A DNA stretch of 64,000 nucleotides from Paenibacillus sp. MMS18-CY102 (GCF_009789195.1 NZ_WSTC01000025.1:1-64000); one strand, 5' to 3'. Shown: positions 15,419-23,344, counted from the first letter of the stretch. The notes: generated by a model from the letters alone, not told the origin. Numbers and translations: made by a program.

Positions 15419-17038
15419 TTGAGGGTCTTGAGCTGTTACCAACTTGTTCTCTTTGGCCGCATGCTCGCCTCGCGGCGCCTGCCTCACCGACTGGATCACC
15501 ATCGCGTCATCTTCGTCTGGGAAGGGTTGTCCATCACAGCAGGTTCGGATACGATAGAATTGGTTGAAGATGTAAATGTCCATAGCGAGCAGATCGTCCT
15601 GCAGGCAGACACTGGGAATCGTCGGACGTTCGAGCCGATCCAAACAGCGTTCGAACAGGAGCTTGCCCGGATTGGGCCGGAAGCGATGAAACGGCAGCGG
15701 ATAGAGGCGAGTAATAAAGCGCAAGCGAAGGGCGTACGTGACGCGGGCGTTGATATGCTAAAGGGCATATGGGGCTTTACGGTTGACGCTGCGGATGCGG
15801 CCTTCACCGGGATGGTCGGCGGCGATGATAAAGCAAGAGATATATACAGCACATTGAGCGGTGAAGACGTCGGTTCGCTGACTGAACGGAATGCGACGGT
15901 ACAAGGAGCTATCCAAACGGGTAAAGACGCATGGGCGTACGGCGGCGACATCGTAAGCGGGGATAAATCGATTGGGGATGCCGCCAGGGAAGCAAGCCAG
16001 TGGGCATACGACGAGTATCTCGAACCGTTCGTCAAGCAGCAAGAAAATAGGAGGAAGCTCAACCCGCTAACGAGCAGCGTCGAAGAATATTATGAGGCAG
16101 GGCGAAATGATTTTGCCGCAGACATGGTTGGCGTGGATATTGCGCTAACGGTAGTGACGGAAGGTGCAGGCGGGGCGGTATTCAAAGGCATAAAGAAAGG
16201 TACAGAGCTTGCGCCGGATGTGCCTGGTGAGCGGAAGATTCATGGCAAGGGCACGGAGGAAGAAGGGACACATTCAGGGAAAGATAAAGATTCAGATTCA
16301 GAGGATGGAAGTGCCCGCCCGCATCCGGATGAGCAGGACGCACCAGCAGTAGAAGCACCGACGAAGGATGGCAAGCTGAAAACAAACGCGATGCCAAGGA
16401 AAAATCCGTTAGATGAGTTGGAGCAGATTGCGAAGCGGATTCGTCAGATGATGGAAGTGCTGAAGAAAGAGCCGCTATTTGTGCAAAACGAGCTTGGGCT
16501 GGCGGGTGGATTTGGCGTATCTTCGGGGTATTCCTTGAATTCGAAGATTGCGGAGATTTGGAAGGCTGAGGGGCATGGTGGGGGTGGTGGTGGTTCTCGT
16601 GGTGAGGGGACTGGTAATCCTAAAGTAAGGATTGTCGATGGTAAAAAAGAGTATAATGTAAATGGTAAATGGCTAAATGACAAGCAATTTTCTGCTCTCC
16701 GTCAAAAGTCAGTTCGACAGGCATGGAAACAGGAAAAAGAGTTGGTTGAAACTACAGGAAAAGGATCGAGAGATTGGACTCCTGAAGAGAAACAGGAGTT
16801 ATTACAAACTGGTAAAGTAAAAGGGTATGAGGGGCAGCATATGAAATCAGCTTCAGAATATCCTGATTTTGCAGGAGATCCTGATAATATTCAATTTTTG
16901 AAAGGTAGAAATATGGATGTGAATGAACATCTTGATGCTCATGGAGGAAATTATCATAATCCAACGAATGGATATTATGATCCAAGGACAGGGAAAATGA
17001 TAGAATTCGGAGATGAAACTCCATGGGATTTTGAATAA
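15419..17038 (+). CDS. orphan toxin cassette 2: VgrG C-terminal core with GH-E nuclease tip
   Basis: The frame begins at a TTG without a ribosome binding site. Its first ~33 codons read through unrelated DNA and an inverted vgrG scrap, so the true start is doubtful and the copy may be silent. From 15520 it repeats the C-terminal core of the toxin-bearing VgrG (end of needle, pre-toxin, hinge). After the glycine hinge comes a different tip: an Arg/Lys-rich region, then EGQHMKSASEYPDF (His474), DPDNIQFL and VNEHLDAHGG, the signature of GH-E/HNH-superfamily nuclease toxins. It lacks the VgrG base and OB domains, so it cannot form a spike by itself. It is in phase with the upstream VgrG (offset 2351 bases), so recombination in the shared core would give an intact VgrG with this tip. 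Confidence 0.75.
   Translation: MRVLSCYQLVLFGRMLASRRLPHRLDHHRVIFVWEGLSITAGSDTIELVEDVNVHSEQIVLQADTGNRRTFEPIQTAFEQELARIGPEAMKRQRIEASNKAQAKGVRDAGVDMLKGIWGFTVDAADAAFTGMVGGDDKARDIYSTLSGEDVGSLTERNATVQGAIQTGKDAWAYGGDIVSGDKSIGDAAREASQWAYDEYLEPFVKQQENRRKLNPLTSSVEEYYEAGRNDFAADMVGVDIALTVVTEGAGGAVFKGIKKGTELAPDVPGERKIHGKGTEEEGTHSGKDKDSDSEDGSARPHPDEQDAPAVEAPTKDGKLKTNAMPRKNPLDELEQIAKRIRQMMEVLKKEPLFVQNELGLAGGFGVSSGYSLNSKIAEIWKAEGHGGGGGGSRGEGTGNPKVRIVDGKKEYNVNGKWLNDKQFSALRQKSVRQAWKQEKELVETTGKGSRDWTPEEKQELLQTGKVKGYEGQHMKSASEYPDFAGDPDNIQFLKGRNMDVNEHLDAHGGNYHNPTNGYYDPRTGKMIEFGDETPWDFE
15452..15519 (-). repeat. inverted 68-bp fragment of the upstream vgrG
   Basis: Reverse complement of 12877-12944 with about three mismatches. 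It joins directly to the forward core repeat at 15520, which corresponds to 13169. Confidence 0.88.
15520..16595 (+). repeat. core repeat copy 2
   Basis: Matches 13169-14230 with scattered substitutions (e.g. TTDRG versus RDAG region, an extra DSDSED acidic repeat) and ends in the glycine hinge. Confidence 0.92.
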
Positions 17039-17053
17039 ATAAGAGGTGTAAAT

Positions 17054-17581
17054 ATGGAGAAACTTTTTTCAAATAACGAAGACCTTTTACCATTTGTCCA
17101 GGAAATAAACAGATATGCCGAAGGAGTGCATTCGTTGAATGAGGGAATCGACGAATCATCTATAGAGGATCTTGAGAGTATGTTAAAAGTAAAATTTCCT
17201 AAAGTATATAAGGACTTTCTTCAAATATGTAATGGAGGAGAACTGTTTATCCCCGGAACAGTGATCTCTGAAATATACACTACAACATCAGGTCCTAAAC
17301 AAAGAGGAGGATCATATCTAAATGATTCGTTCATGATAGAACGAAGACGTCCAGGAATGCCAGATACTTATTTAATTATTGCGGATCTTAATTATGGGGA
17401 TACAATTTGCTTGGATTTGGATACTAATAATGGTTATGAGTCTACAGTAGTTCAATGGGATAGAGAAGCTCAAGAGGTATCCAGATCATGGGGAAGTTTT
17501 GTTGAGTGGATCATGGACACGTTAGAAGAAGGGGCAATGTTAGTAGATTACGAAGGCAATGAAAAGGATTTAGATTTTTAA
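17054..17581 (+). CDS. SMI1/KNR4 (SUKH) immunity protein for the GH-E toxin
   Basis: 175 residues with the SUKH-1 hallmark: SSIEDLESMLKVKFPKVYKDFLQICNGGELF, then a beta core (DTYLIIADLNYGDTICLDLD) and the ending WDREAQEVSRSWGSFVEWI. SUKH proteins neutralise nuclease toxins by direct binding. It starts 15 bases after the GH-E toxin stop with AGAGGTG upstream. It is AT-rich like the toxin tip. An immunity gene kept with an orphan toxin would protect against kin that deploy this tip. Confidence 0.85.
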   Translation: MEKLFSNNEDLLPFVQEINRYAEGVHSLNEGIDESSIEDLESMLKVKFPKVYKDFLQICNGGELFIPGTVISEIYTTTSGPKQRGGSYLNDSFMIERRRPGMPDTYLIIADLNYGDTICLDLDTNNGYESTVVQWDREAQEVSRSWGSFVEWIMDTLEEGAMLVDYEGNEKDLDF

Positions 17582-17602
17582 TTTAAGAGTAAATCACGGG
17601 AT

Positions 17603-17797
17603 GGGCTACCCTGTACCGAATGAACCCATCATTCAACCAATAAGACAAATAACCAATATAATACCCGTATGAAGATTTTGTCATGTTGTGTGTACGCACA
17701 ACAAACGCTTTAATTTCATAACCCAAATTACGCTATTCCATTACGCGAAGCAGGTCGATTATGGTCAGATACTACCATAATTGATCTGTTTTTTGTT
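17603..17797 (+). repeat. direct repeat downstream of immunity gene, copy A
   Basis: About 195 bp homologous (roughly 75-80% by eye) to 20256-20452. Shared blocks include GGGCTACCC, CCGAATGAA, ATACCCGTATGAAGATT and a terminal hairpin. Each copy directly follows a SUKH immunity gene. Confidence 0.85.
17752..17794 (+). terminator. terminator within repeat copy A
   Basis: AGGTCGATTATGGT (17752-17765) pairs with ACCATAATTGATCT (17774-17787), then six T. Confidence 0.85.
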
Positions 17798-17925
17798 ATG
17801 CTCGCTTTCTTACAGGATTTTAAAAATTTTATGTAACTGTAGAATACGCTGCCCCGAATCGATAATACTTTCTATACTTCGATTGGCAGCATCAAGCGAA
17901 CGCCAGAGGGCATAAGACGGGGGGG
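17798..17925 (+). other. spacer before cassette 3
   Basis: No gene seen. An imperfect hairpin (GCTGCC..AATCGA with TCGATT..GGCAGC, about 17848-17890) and a run of G precede the point (17926) where vgrG homology resumes. Confidence 0.5.
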
Positions 17926-17966
17926 ACAATCGAGCGATTATCGGAGCTTCCATCGAAGGCAAGGTT

Positions 17967-19763
17967 ATGGAGGTCAACCGTGACCAGGTGAAGCTGTATT
18001 TTCCGAGTGCAGACGAAGATGAGGCGATGGTCATTCAGTCGGTGAGGCAGGCGCCGCGAGGTGAGCATGCAGCCAAACAGGAAGCGAAGATGAATGACCC
18101 GGGCGTAAAATCATTCAGCAACCCACAGGGAAAAGGCTTCACTCTAGGGGACAAGGAGCTGGAGATGACCGCGAAGGAAGGGCAGCTGTACATTTCGCTC
18201 AATGAGTATCTCGGCGTGAGGCTGAACAGCGCGCTTGGCGTCTCGATCCATGCGGCGGGCAACCTGCGATTGGAGGGGGCGACCGTTCACCTCGAAGGGA
18301 TGGAAGGGTTGTCCATCACAGCAGGTTCGGATACGATAGAATTGGTTGAAGATGTCAATAACCATAGCGAGCAGATCGTCTTGCAGGCGGACACTGGGAA
18401 CCGGCGGACGTTCGAGCCGATCCAAACAGCGTTCGAGCAACTGTTGGCCCAGATCGGGCCGGAAGAGTTGAAACGGCAGCGGATAGAGGCGAGTAATAAA
18501 GCGCAAGCGAAGGGCGTACGTGACGCGGGCGTAGATATGCTAAAGGGCATATGGGGCTTTACGGTTGACGCTGCGGATGCGGCCTTCACCGGCATGGTCG
18601 GTGATGAGAACGCAAGCGATTTATACAGTACGGTGAGCGGTAAAGATGTCGGGTCGTTAACCGAACGGAATGCCACGGTACAAGGAGCCATCCAGACGGG
18701 TAAAGACGCATGGGCGTACGGCGGCGACATCGTAAGCGGGGATAAATCGATTGGGGATGCCGCCAGGGAAGCAAGCCAGTGGGCATACGACGAGTATCTC
18801 GAACCGTTCGTCAAGCAGCAAGAAAATAGGAGGAAGCTAAACCCGCTAACGAGCAGCGTCGAAGAATACTATGAGGCAGGGCGAAATGATTTTGCCGCAG
18901 ACATGGTTGGCGTGGATATTGCACTAACGGTAGTAACGGAAGGTGCAGGCGGAGCCGTATTCAAAAGCATAAAGAAAGGTACGGAGCTTGCACCGGATGT
19001 GCCTGGCGAGCGGAAGATTCACGGCAAGGGCACGGAGGAAGAAGGGACGCATTCAGGGAAAGATAAGGATTCCGATTCCGAGGATGGAAGCAGTCCACAC
19101 CCGGATGCTGATCCAGACGCACCAACAGCTGAAACGCCAACGAAGGATGGCAAGCTGAAAACAAACGCGATGCCAAGGAAAAACCCGTTAGATGAGCTGG
19201 CGCAGATTGCGAAGCGGATTCGGCAGATGATGGAAGTGCTGAAGAAAGAGCCTCTATTCGTGCAAAACGAGATTGGGCTGGCGGGTGGATTTGGCGTATC
19301 TTCGGGGTATTCTTTGAATTCGAAGATTGCGGAGATTTGGAAGGCTGAGGGGTATGGTGGTGGTGGGACAAGTAATACTTATACACCTGTAGAATACAAA
19401 GGGACGACAAAAGTCGATGGGCAGACAAAAGATATTAGTAGGCGCGTCTATCAGAGAAGTGATATTGATTGGAATCGAGTTGACCCTGAAACTGGATTAA
19501 CAAACATTGAATTAATGAAAAAAGGTAGACCGCCTTATTGGAAAGATGGAACGAAAGTAGAACTTCATCATACAATCCAATTAGAACCTGGTCCAATGGT
19601 AGAATTACCTGCGAGTTTACACGATGAGTACAGTAAAATATTGCATGGGCTAGTTGAAAACGGCGGTAGTTTTAGAAATAATCCTGTATTAGAAAAACAG
19701 TACAACAATTTTAGGTCGAAGTACTGGAGATGGAGAGCAAAGCAAATAGAAGGAAAAGAGTAA
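17967..19763 (+). CDS. orphan toxin cassette 3: VgrG C-terminal core with HNH/LHH-type nuclease tip
   Basis: Homology to the toxin-bearing vgrG starts at 17926 (corresponding to 12679), upstream of the ATG; a 114-base in-frame deletion has removed the rest of the OB domain (EVNRDQVKL joins YFPSADEDEAM). Needle, pre-toxin and hinge follow as in the other copies. The tip (from ~residue 470) contains RVYQRSDIDW and then VELHHTIQLEPGPMVELP (His534-His535) with HDEYSKILHGL, the pattern of LHH-type HNH nuclease toxins. No VgrG base is present and no clear ribosome binding site precedes ATG 17967, so it is probably a silent reserve or a free toxin. An immunity gene follows. Confidence 0.75.
   Translation: MEVNRDQVKLYFPSADEDEAMVIQSVRQAPRGEHAAKQEAKMNDPGVKSFSNPQGKGFTLGDKELEMTAKEGQLYISLNEYLGVRLNSALGVSIHAAGNLRLEGATVHLEGMEGLSITAGSDTIELVEDVNNHSEQIVLQADTGNRRTFEPIQTAFEQLLAQIGPEELKRQRIEASNKAQAKGVRDAGVDMLKGIWGFTVDAADAAFTGMVGDENASDLYSTVSGKDVGSLTERNATVQGAIQTGKDAWAYGGDIVSGDKSIGDAAREASQWAYDEYLEPFVKQQENRRKLNPLTSSVEEYYEAGRNDFAADMVGVDIALTVVTEGAGGAVFKSIKKGTELAPDVPGERKIHGKGTEEEGTHSGKDKDSDSEDGSSPHPDADPDAPTAETPTKDGKLKTNAMPRKNPLDELAQIAKRIRQMMEVLKKEPLFVQNEIGLAGGFGVSSGYSLNSKIAEIWKAEGYGGGGTSNTYTPVEYKGTTKVDGQTKDISRRVYQRSDIDWNRVDPETGLTNIELMKKGRPPYWKDGTKVELHHTIQLEPGPMVELPASLHDEYSKILHGLVENGGSFRNNPVLEKQYNNFRSKYWRWRAKQIEGKE
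18302..19357 (+). repeat. core repeat copy 3
   Basis: Matches copies 1 and 2. It has a three-base shortening (VGDENASD versus VGGDEKARD) and a rearranged acidic linker (SPHPDADPDAP). Confidence 0.92.
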
Positions 19764-19794
19764 GATATTGATGATATTCAAGGAGGGATAAGAA

Positions 19795-20241
19795 TTGGAA
19801 CGAAACGAATTGAATGCCTTTATTCAAGAACACGTTGACGATACTGATTTTACTGGTGGAGTCTCAGACACAGAAATAACAAAAGTCGAAAATGAACTAA
19901 ACGTTGTGTTTCCGAGGAGTTATAAATGGTTTCTAAAAAACTATGGTTCAGGTGGACTCTTTGGTGTAGATATCCTAGGTTGTGGGAAATCAGCAATCCC
20001 ATCTGTTGTATCAAATACTGAAAGACTTCGTAATCTCGGACTACCATCGGAATACATTGTAATTGAAGATTGTGACGAATTCTTTTATTGTCTTGATACA
20101 GGAAATTTATTGGATGGCGAATGTTCTATAATATCATGGGATAGAGTAGCAGGGTTCAGTGGGAAAAGAGCAAACGGTTTTTATGATTTTTTATCCGAAA
20201 GACTCAGTGAAGCTAAAGAAAACTGGGATGAAGATTTTTAA
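19795..20241 (+). CDS. SMI1/KNR4 (SUKH) immunity protein for the LHH toxin
   Basis: 148 residues with the SUKH motif TEITKVENELNVVFPRSYKWFLKNYGSGGLFG, then ILGCGKSAIPSVV, EYIVIEDCDEFFYCLDTG and WDRVAGFSGKRANGFYDFLSERL. Start TTG 19795 follows AAGGAGGG. It is not closely similar to the SUKH gene of cassette 2, consistent with specificity for a different nuclease. The ~195-bp repeat copy B follows. Confidence 0.87.
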   Translation: MERNELNAFIQEHVDDTDFTGGVSDTEITKVENELNVVFPRSYKWFLKNYGSGGLFGVDILGCGKSAIPSVVSNTERLRNLGLPSEYIVIEDCDEFFYCLDTGNLLDGECSIISWDRVAGFSGKRANGFYDFLSERLSEAKENWDEDF

Positions 20242-20255
20242 GTTTTAGTTAGTGG

Positions 20256-20452
20256 GGGCTACCCAGTGCCGAATGAATTCATCATTCAACCAATAAAAGA
20301 CTTAACTCATTTAATACCCGTATGAAGATTTCTCAATTTCGGTTGCACGCACAGCAAATGTATTAATTTTATAACCTAAATAACGCTATTCCGTTACATC
20401 AAACAGGTCAATCATGGTCAGTTACCACCATGATTGACCTGTTTTTATTTGT
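20256..20452 (+). repeat. direct repeat downstream of immunity gene, copy B
   Basis: Homologous to 17603-17797 and in the same position relative to a SUKH gene. It ends in the terminator at 20405-20446. Confidence 0.85.
20405..20446 (+). terminator. terminator within repeat copy B
   Basis: Perfect stem AGGTCAATCATGGT (20405-20418) with ACCATGATTGACCT (20427-20440), then GTTTTT. Compared with copy A several paired bases differ on both sides, so the stem is conserved by compensating changes. Confidence 0.9.
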
Positions 20453-20494
20453 TCCAATCTAAATAATCACCGTTTTTCAGATTCTTCAAATTAC

Positions 20495-20630
20495 TTTTTC
20501 TAAAAATGGGTAAAATTTCTTTAACTTAAATCCGATATAGTTGATAAACTCAACCTATTTTTGGTTTTAAAATATTAATATGGATGAAATAGTGTTGTCT
20601 TGCACAACAAAAAATAAAATTCAGGAGTGA
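20495..20630 (+). pseudogene. diverged duplicate of the vgrG promoter and first codons
   Basis: Resembles 7478-7590: CTAAAA-TGGGT-AAATTTCTT, ATCCGATATA-TTGATA and ATGGATGAAAT-GTGTTGTCTT are shared. The reading frame starts MDEIVLSC where the first VgrG has MDEMVLSY, but stops after 16 codons at 20628-20630. It is the broken start of a lost vgrG copy and marks the right end of the island. Confidence 0.75.
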
Positions 20631-20640
20631 AAGAAGAAAA

Positions 20641-21111
20641 ATGAAAATGCCATTAAGCATTAAAATTATGCTATTTATGATGGTGTTGTATGCCAGCATT
20701 ACTGGTGCCGTCTACATAATAATTAAAAGCGCAATAGATTTTTATATCCCTCAAATCTATGGGTTTCCTGATGAGGGGACATGGGCGACAAAGATCGTTG
20801 ATAATGTTATACATGATATGCCGCTTGAAGTAGGTGAGAGGATTAGGATACTAGCAGGAATACAAGTGGTATTTGCTATGAGCTTTATGATCTCACTCCT
20901 CCCTATTATTTTTATCAGCTGTAGGCTATATAAGCTTTCCATCATTTTTGTTTCTTTTTCAGCATTTTTCCATTGCTCGCTTAAGGGACCCGGCCTGCTC
21001 GCAGCAGCACTGCATATCATTGTGCTCATCGTCATTCTATGCAATAAACGAGCCAAGTCGTACTTGAAAAGAAAGCAACAAAAACTGCCTTCACCGGTTA
21101 CGAGCGTGTAA
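20641..21111 (+). CDS. small membrane protein at the island edge
   Basis: Not recognised. 156 residues with three or four hydrophobic helices (IMLFMMVLYASITGAVYIIIKSA; VVFAMSFMISLLPIIFISC; LSIIFVSFSAFFHC; LLAAALHIIVLIVIL), an extracytoplasmic-looking loop of ~50 residues after helix 1, and a basic C-terminus (KRAKSYLKRKQQK). AT-rich. ATG follows AGGAGTG. It lies just after the vgrG remnant and could use the duplicated promoter; a membrane immunity or cargo role is speculation. Confidence 0.6.
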   Translation: MKMPLSIKIMLFMMVLYASITGAVYIIIKSAIDFYIPQIYGFPDEGTWATKIVDNVIHDMPLEVGERIRILAGIQVVFAMSFMISLLPIIFISCRLYKLSIIFVSFSAFFHCSLKGPGLLAAALHIIVLIVILCNKRAKSYLKRKQQKLPSPVTSV

Positions 21112-21124
21112 ATATTGAAAAGCA

Positions 21125-21177
21125 AAAGAACCGCTAACCCAGCAGGAGTCACTTTTCACGCGGGATGGCGGTTCTTT
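21125..21177. terminator. bidirectional terminator between convergent genes
   Basis: AAAGAACCGC (21125-21134) pairs with GCGGTTCTTT (21168-21177). Confidence 0.75.
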
Positions 21178-21195
21178 GGTGATAAACGTTTATTG

Positions 21196-22170
21196 CTAAT
21201 CCTCTCGATATTCCCCGCTCAAAACTTCCGCCAACAGCGTGTTGTTATCCGTCTGCACCTCATCCTCGTCCCAATCCACCCGCAGATAACGCGGCAAGCG
21301 GAACATGTCCTCCAGCCGTTCTTCTGTCAGATGCTTCACGGGCACAAGCGGCTCTAGCGAGAGCACGTCGACCGGCCGCAGTGTAGCGAGGCAAAATCCC
21401 CAATCGATTGCGAATTCAACGATATAATCCCAGTGGTAAGGGGAAACGTGGAAACCCGCTGTTTTGACCGTTGCTCGAATAGCGGCAAGATATTCAGGCA
21501 TTGTCGATACGATGGAGCAGGCGATTGCCATTGCGCCCCCGGGATTCAGCTTCGTCTTCAGCAGCCGATAGAACTCGACGGAGAATAGCTTGTTTAATCC
21601 AGGCGCATGGAAGGAAGGGTCGGGGAGGTCGATAATGATGACGTCCCAGCGATCGGTGCTATTCTCGACAAAAGTACGCCCGTCTTCTAATATAGCCGTC
21701 ACGCGAGGATCGTTCAAAGAGCCGCGCGTAAAGGCGAGGAACGGCTCGAACGTCTTGCCCATCTCGACAATGATCGGATCCAGATCGACCGCAGTGACCG
21801 ACTCTACCTCTTTATAGCGAAGCACCTCTCGGGCCGTAATGCCTGCGCCTGAGCCGATGATGAGCACCGATTCACGGTTGCGGGCCGCCGCCATGGGGAC
21901 ATGGACGATAGCTTCAGCGTATTGGTCTTCGGCTTTGTTGGTGCTTAGCATTTCGCTGCCATCAGCGAATAGATGATAGATGCCACAGGCTTCTGCGACG
22001 GCTATTTTTTGGTGGGGCGATTTTTTGCGCAAAATGATTTTGTAGTCGCCGTCCGGCTCTTCTTCTTCCATTATATAAGATTCGATCCAACGCTTTCTCC
22101 AATATAGGCTCACCCACACTGCAAGAACAATTAGGGCTCCGAAGGCGGCGCCTATTGCATATTCATTCAC
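21196..22170 (-). CDS. membrane-anchored spermidine-synthase-like enzyme
   Basis: 324 residues. One N-terminal membrane helix (AIGAAFGALIVLAVWVSLYW) is followed by a Rossmann aminopropyltransferase/methyltransferase domain: VLIIGSGAGITAREVLRY (glycine loop), VTAVDLDPIIVE (acidic residue for the ribose), LEDGRTFVE and IIIDLPDPSFH (the DxxDP active-site loop of spermidine synthases). A membrane anchor is unusual for a cytosolic spermidine synthase, so the substrate may differ. The start is GTG 22168-22170, eight bases after AGGAGGAG on the minus strand. It ends at a hairpin shared with the island membrane gene. Confidence 0.8.
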   Translation of the reverse strand: MNEYAIGAAFGALIVLAVWVSLYWRKRWIESYIMEEEEPDGDYKIILRKKSPHQKIAVAEACGIYHLFADGSEMLSTNKAEDQYAEAIVHVPMAAARNRESVLIIGSGAGITAREVLRYKEVESVTAVDLDPIIVEMGKTFEPFLAFTRGSLNDPRVTAILEDGRTFVENSTDRWDVIIIDLPDPSFHAPGLNKLFSVEFYRLLKTKLNPGGAMAIACSIVSTMPEYLAAIRATVKTAGFHVSPYHWDYIVEFAIDWGFCLATLRPVDVLSLEPLVPVKHLTEERLEDMFRLPRYLRVDWDEDEVQTDNNTLLAEVLSGEYRED

Positions 22171-22309
22171 CGAACTTACTCCTCCTCTGGCTGTTTAGGC
22201 TTCAATAATAGATGGCCAAGCATCATCTTCATACGGTATGCAAAACAAAGCTTGAATGAAAGGATGATTCGCCTAATTGTGAACGATTTTGGAAGGATAG
22301 GATTGCCCG

Positions 22310-22339
22310 TTGACAATGATTATCACTAGCGAATATACT
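22310..22339 (+). promoter_or_regulatory. efe operon promoter overlapped by a Fur box
   Basis: -35 TTGACA (22310-22315), 18-base spacer, -10 TATACT (22334-22339). The Fur site TGACAATGATTATCA (22311-22325) matches the 7-1-7 consensus TGATAATnATTATCA at all but one position and covers the -35 and spacer. Iron-bound Fur would block polymerase. Confidence 0.9.
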
Positions 22340-22447
22340 GCAAGTTGGATAGGCTTATGGAATGAACCGTAATCTTACAATAAATTCACAATGATAGAAC
22401 CAATAGATATTATCAATTCGAGAGTTGCACAAGAGAGGATGTTCACG

Positions 22448-23338
22448 ATGAAAGCTAGATTAACGTTTGCAGCACTTGTATTATCGATGTCGGTTGTTTT
22501 TGCAGGGTGCTCGTCTGATTCGAAGGAAAAGGAAACGGACAAACCGGCTGACACAGCACAGACGCAGACTGAGACGGATACGAAAGCGGCGGATGCGTCC
22601 GCTGATCTGAATGAGAAGCTGAAGGATGTACTGGCACAATATCGCCAATTCTCGATCGAACAGAACGATCTGATGATCGTAGAGACGGAGAAATTCGTTG
22701 CGGCAGTAAAAGGCGGCGACCTGGAAACGGCTAAGAGCCTGTACGCGCCAACGCGCATGTACTATGAACGGATTGAGCCGATTGCAGAAGCGTTGGGCAA
22801 TTTTGACCCGGATATCGATGCCCGTGAAGGCGATGTAGACGATAAGGAATGGCGCGGCTTCCACCGAATCGAGAAAGGCCTCTGGGTCGATAAGAAAACG
22901 GCTGGCTACGAAGAGTATGCGGATCGCTTGCTTAACGATGTAAAGGCGATGCGTGCATTGATGGAAACGGTAGAAGTAGATACAGCGATGCTGACGACGG
23001 GCGCAGTTGAGCTGTTGAATGAGGTATCGTCCTCTAAAGTAACAGGCGAGGAAGAGCGTTACTCGCACACGGACTTGTATGATTTTGTAGCAAACGTAGA
23101 AGGTGCGAACAAAATCTATGAGCTGCTGAAGCCAGAGCTGGCGGAGAAGGATGCTGCACTTGAGAAAAGCATCGGCGACAAATTCACAGCGTTGAATGAG
23201 CTGCTTGCCAAATATAAATCAGGTGACGGCTATGTGCCTTACACCGATCTTAAAGAAGAAGATACGCGTGCGCTTAGCCAAGCGCTTGATGCACTGGCAG
23301 AACCGCTTTCCCAAATGGGCAAAGCGTTAGGGGTTTAA
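22448..23338 (+). CDS. efeO: EfeO/EfeM iron-uptake lipoprotein
   Basis: 297-residue lipoprotein of the EfeUOB ferrous-iron system. Signal peptide with lipobox VVFAGC, a Glu/Lys/Thr/Asp-rich spacer, and an M75 (imelysin-like) helical domain with the HxxE motif in FHRIEKGLW, GNFDPDIDAREGD and YSHTDLYDFVANVEGA. It is expected to capture iron at the membrane for the EfeU permease. There is no N-terminal cupredoxin domain, as in the short EfeM form. ATG 22448 is chosen because AGAGG lies nine bases upstream; earlier in-frame ATGs (22391, 22439) precede the signal peptide. Confidence 0.92.
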   Translation: MKARLTFAALVLSMSVVFAGCSSDSKEKETDKPADTAQTQTETDTKAADASADLNEKLKDVLAQYRQFSIEQNDLMIVETEKFVAAVKGGDLETAKSLYAPTRMYYERIEPIAEALGNFDPDIDAREGDVDDKEWRGFHRIEKGLWVDKKTAGYEEYADRLLNDVKAMRALMETVEVDTAMLTTGAVELLNEVSSSKVTGEEERYSHTDLYDFVANVEGANKIYELLKPELAEKDAALEKSIGDKFTALNELLAKYKSGDGYVPYTDLKEEDTRALSQALDALAEPLSQMGKALGV

Positions 23339-23344
23339 TGACGA

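Noticed and set aside
15257..15724. Minus-strand frame containing vgrG-like residues (MVIQSVRQAPRGEHAA)
   Set aside because: It is open only because of the inverted 68-bp vgrG scrap and the complement of the core repeat; it is not a gene.
17822..17925. Possible transposase fragment on the minus strand before cassette 3
   Set aside because: The short stretch (ALWRSLDAANRSIESI) is not enough to assign to any family, and no terminal inverted repeats or target duplication are visible.
7400..21111. Prophage or phage tail module
   Set aside because: Only spike, tip and toxin genes are present; there is no capsid, portal, terminase, tape measure, sheath, integrase or lysis gene in the window.
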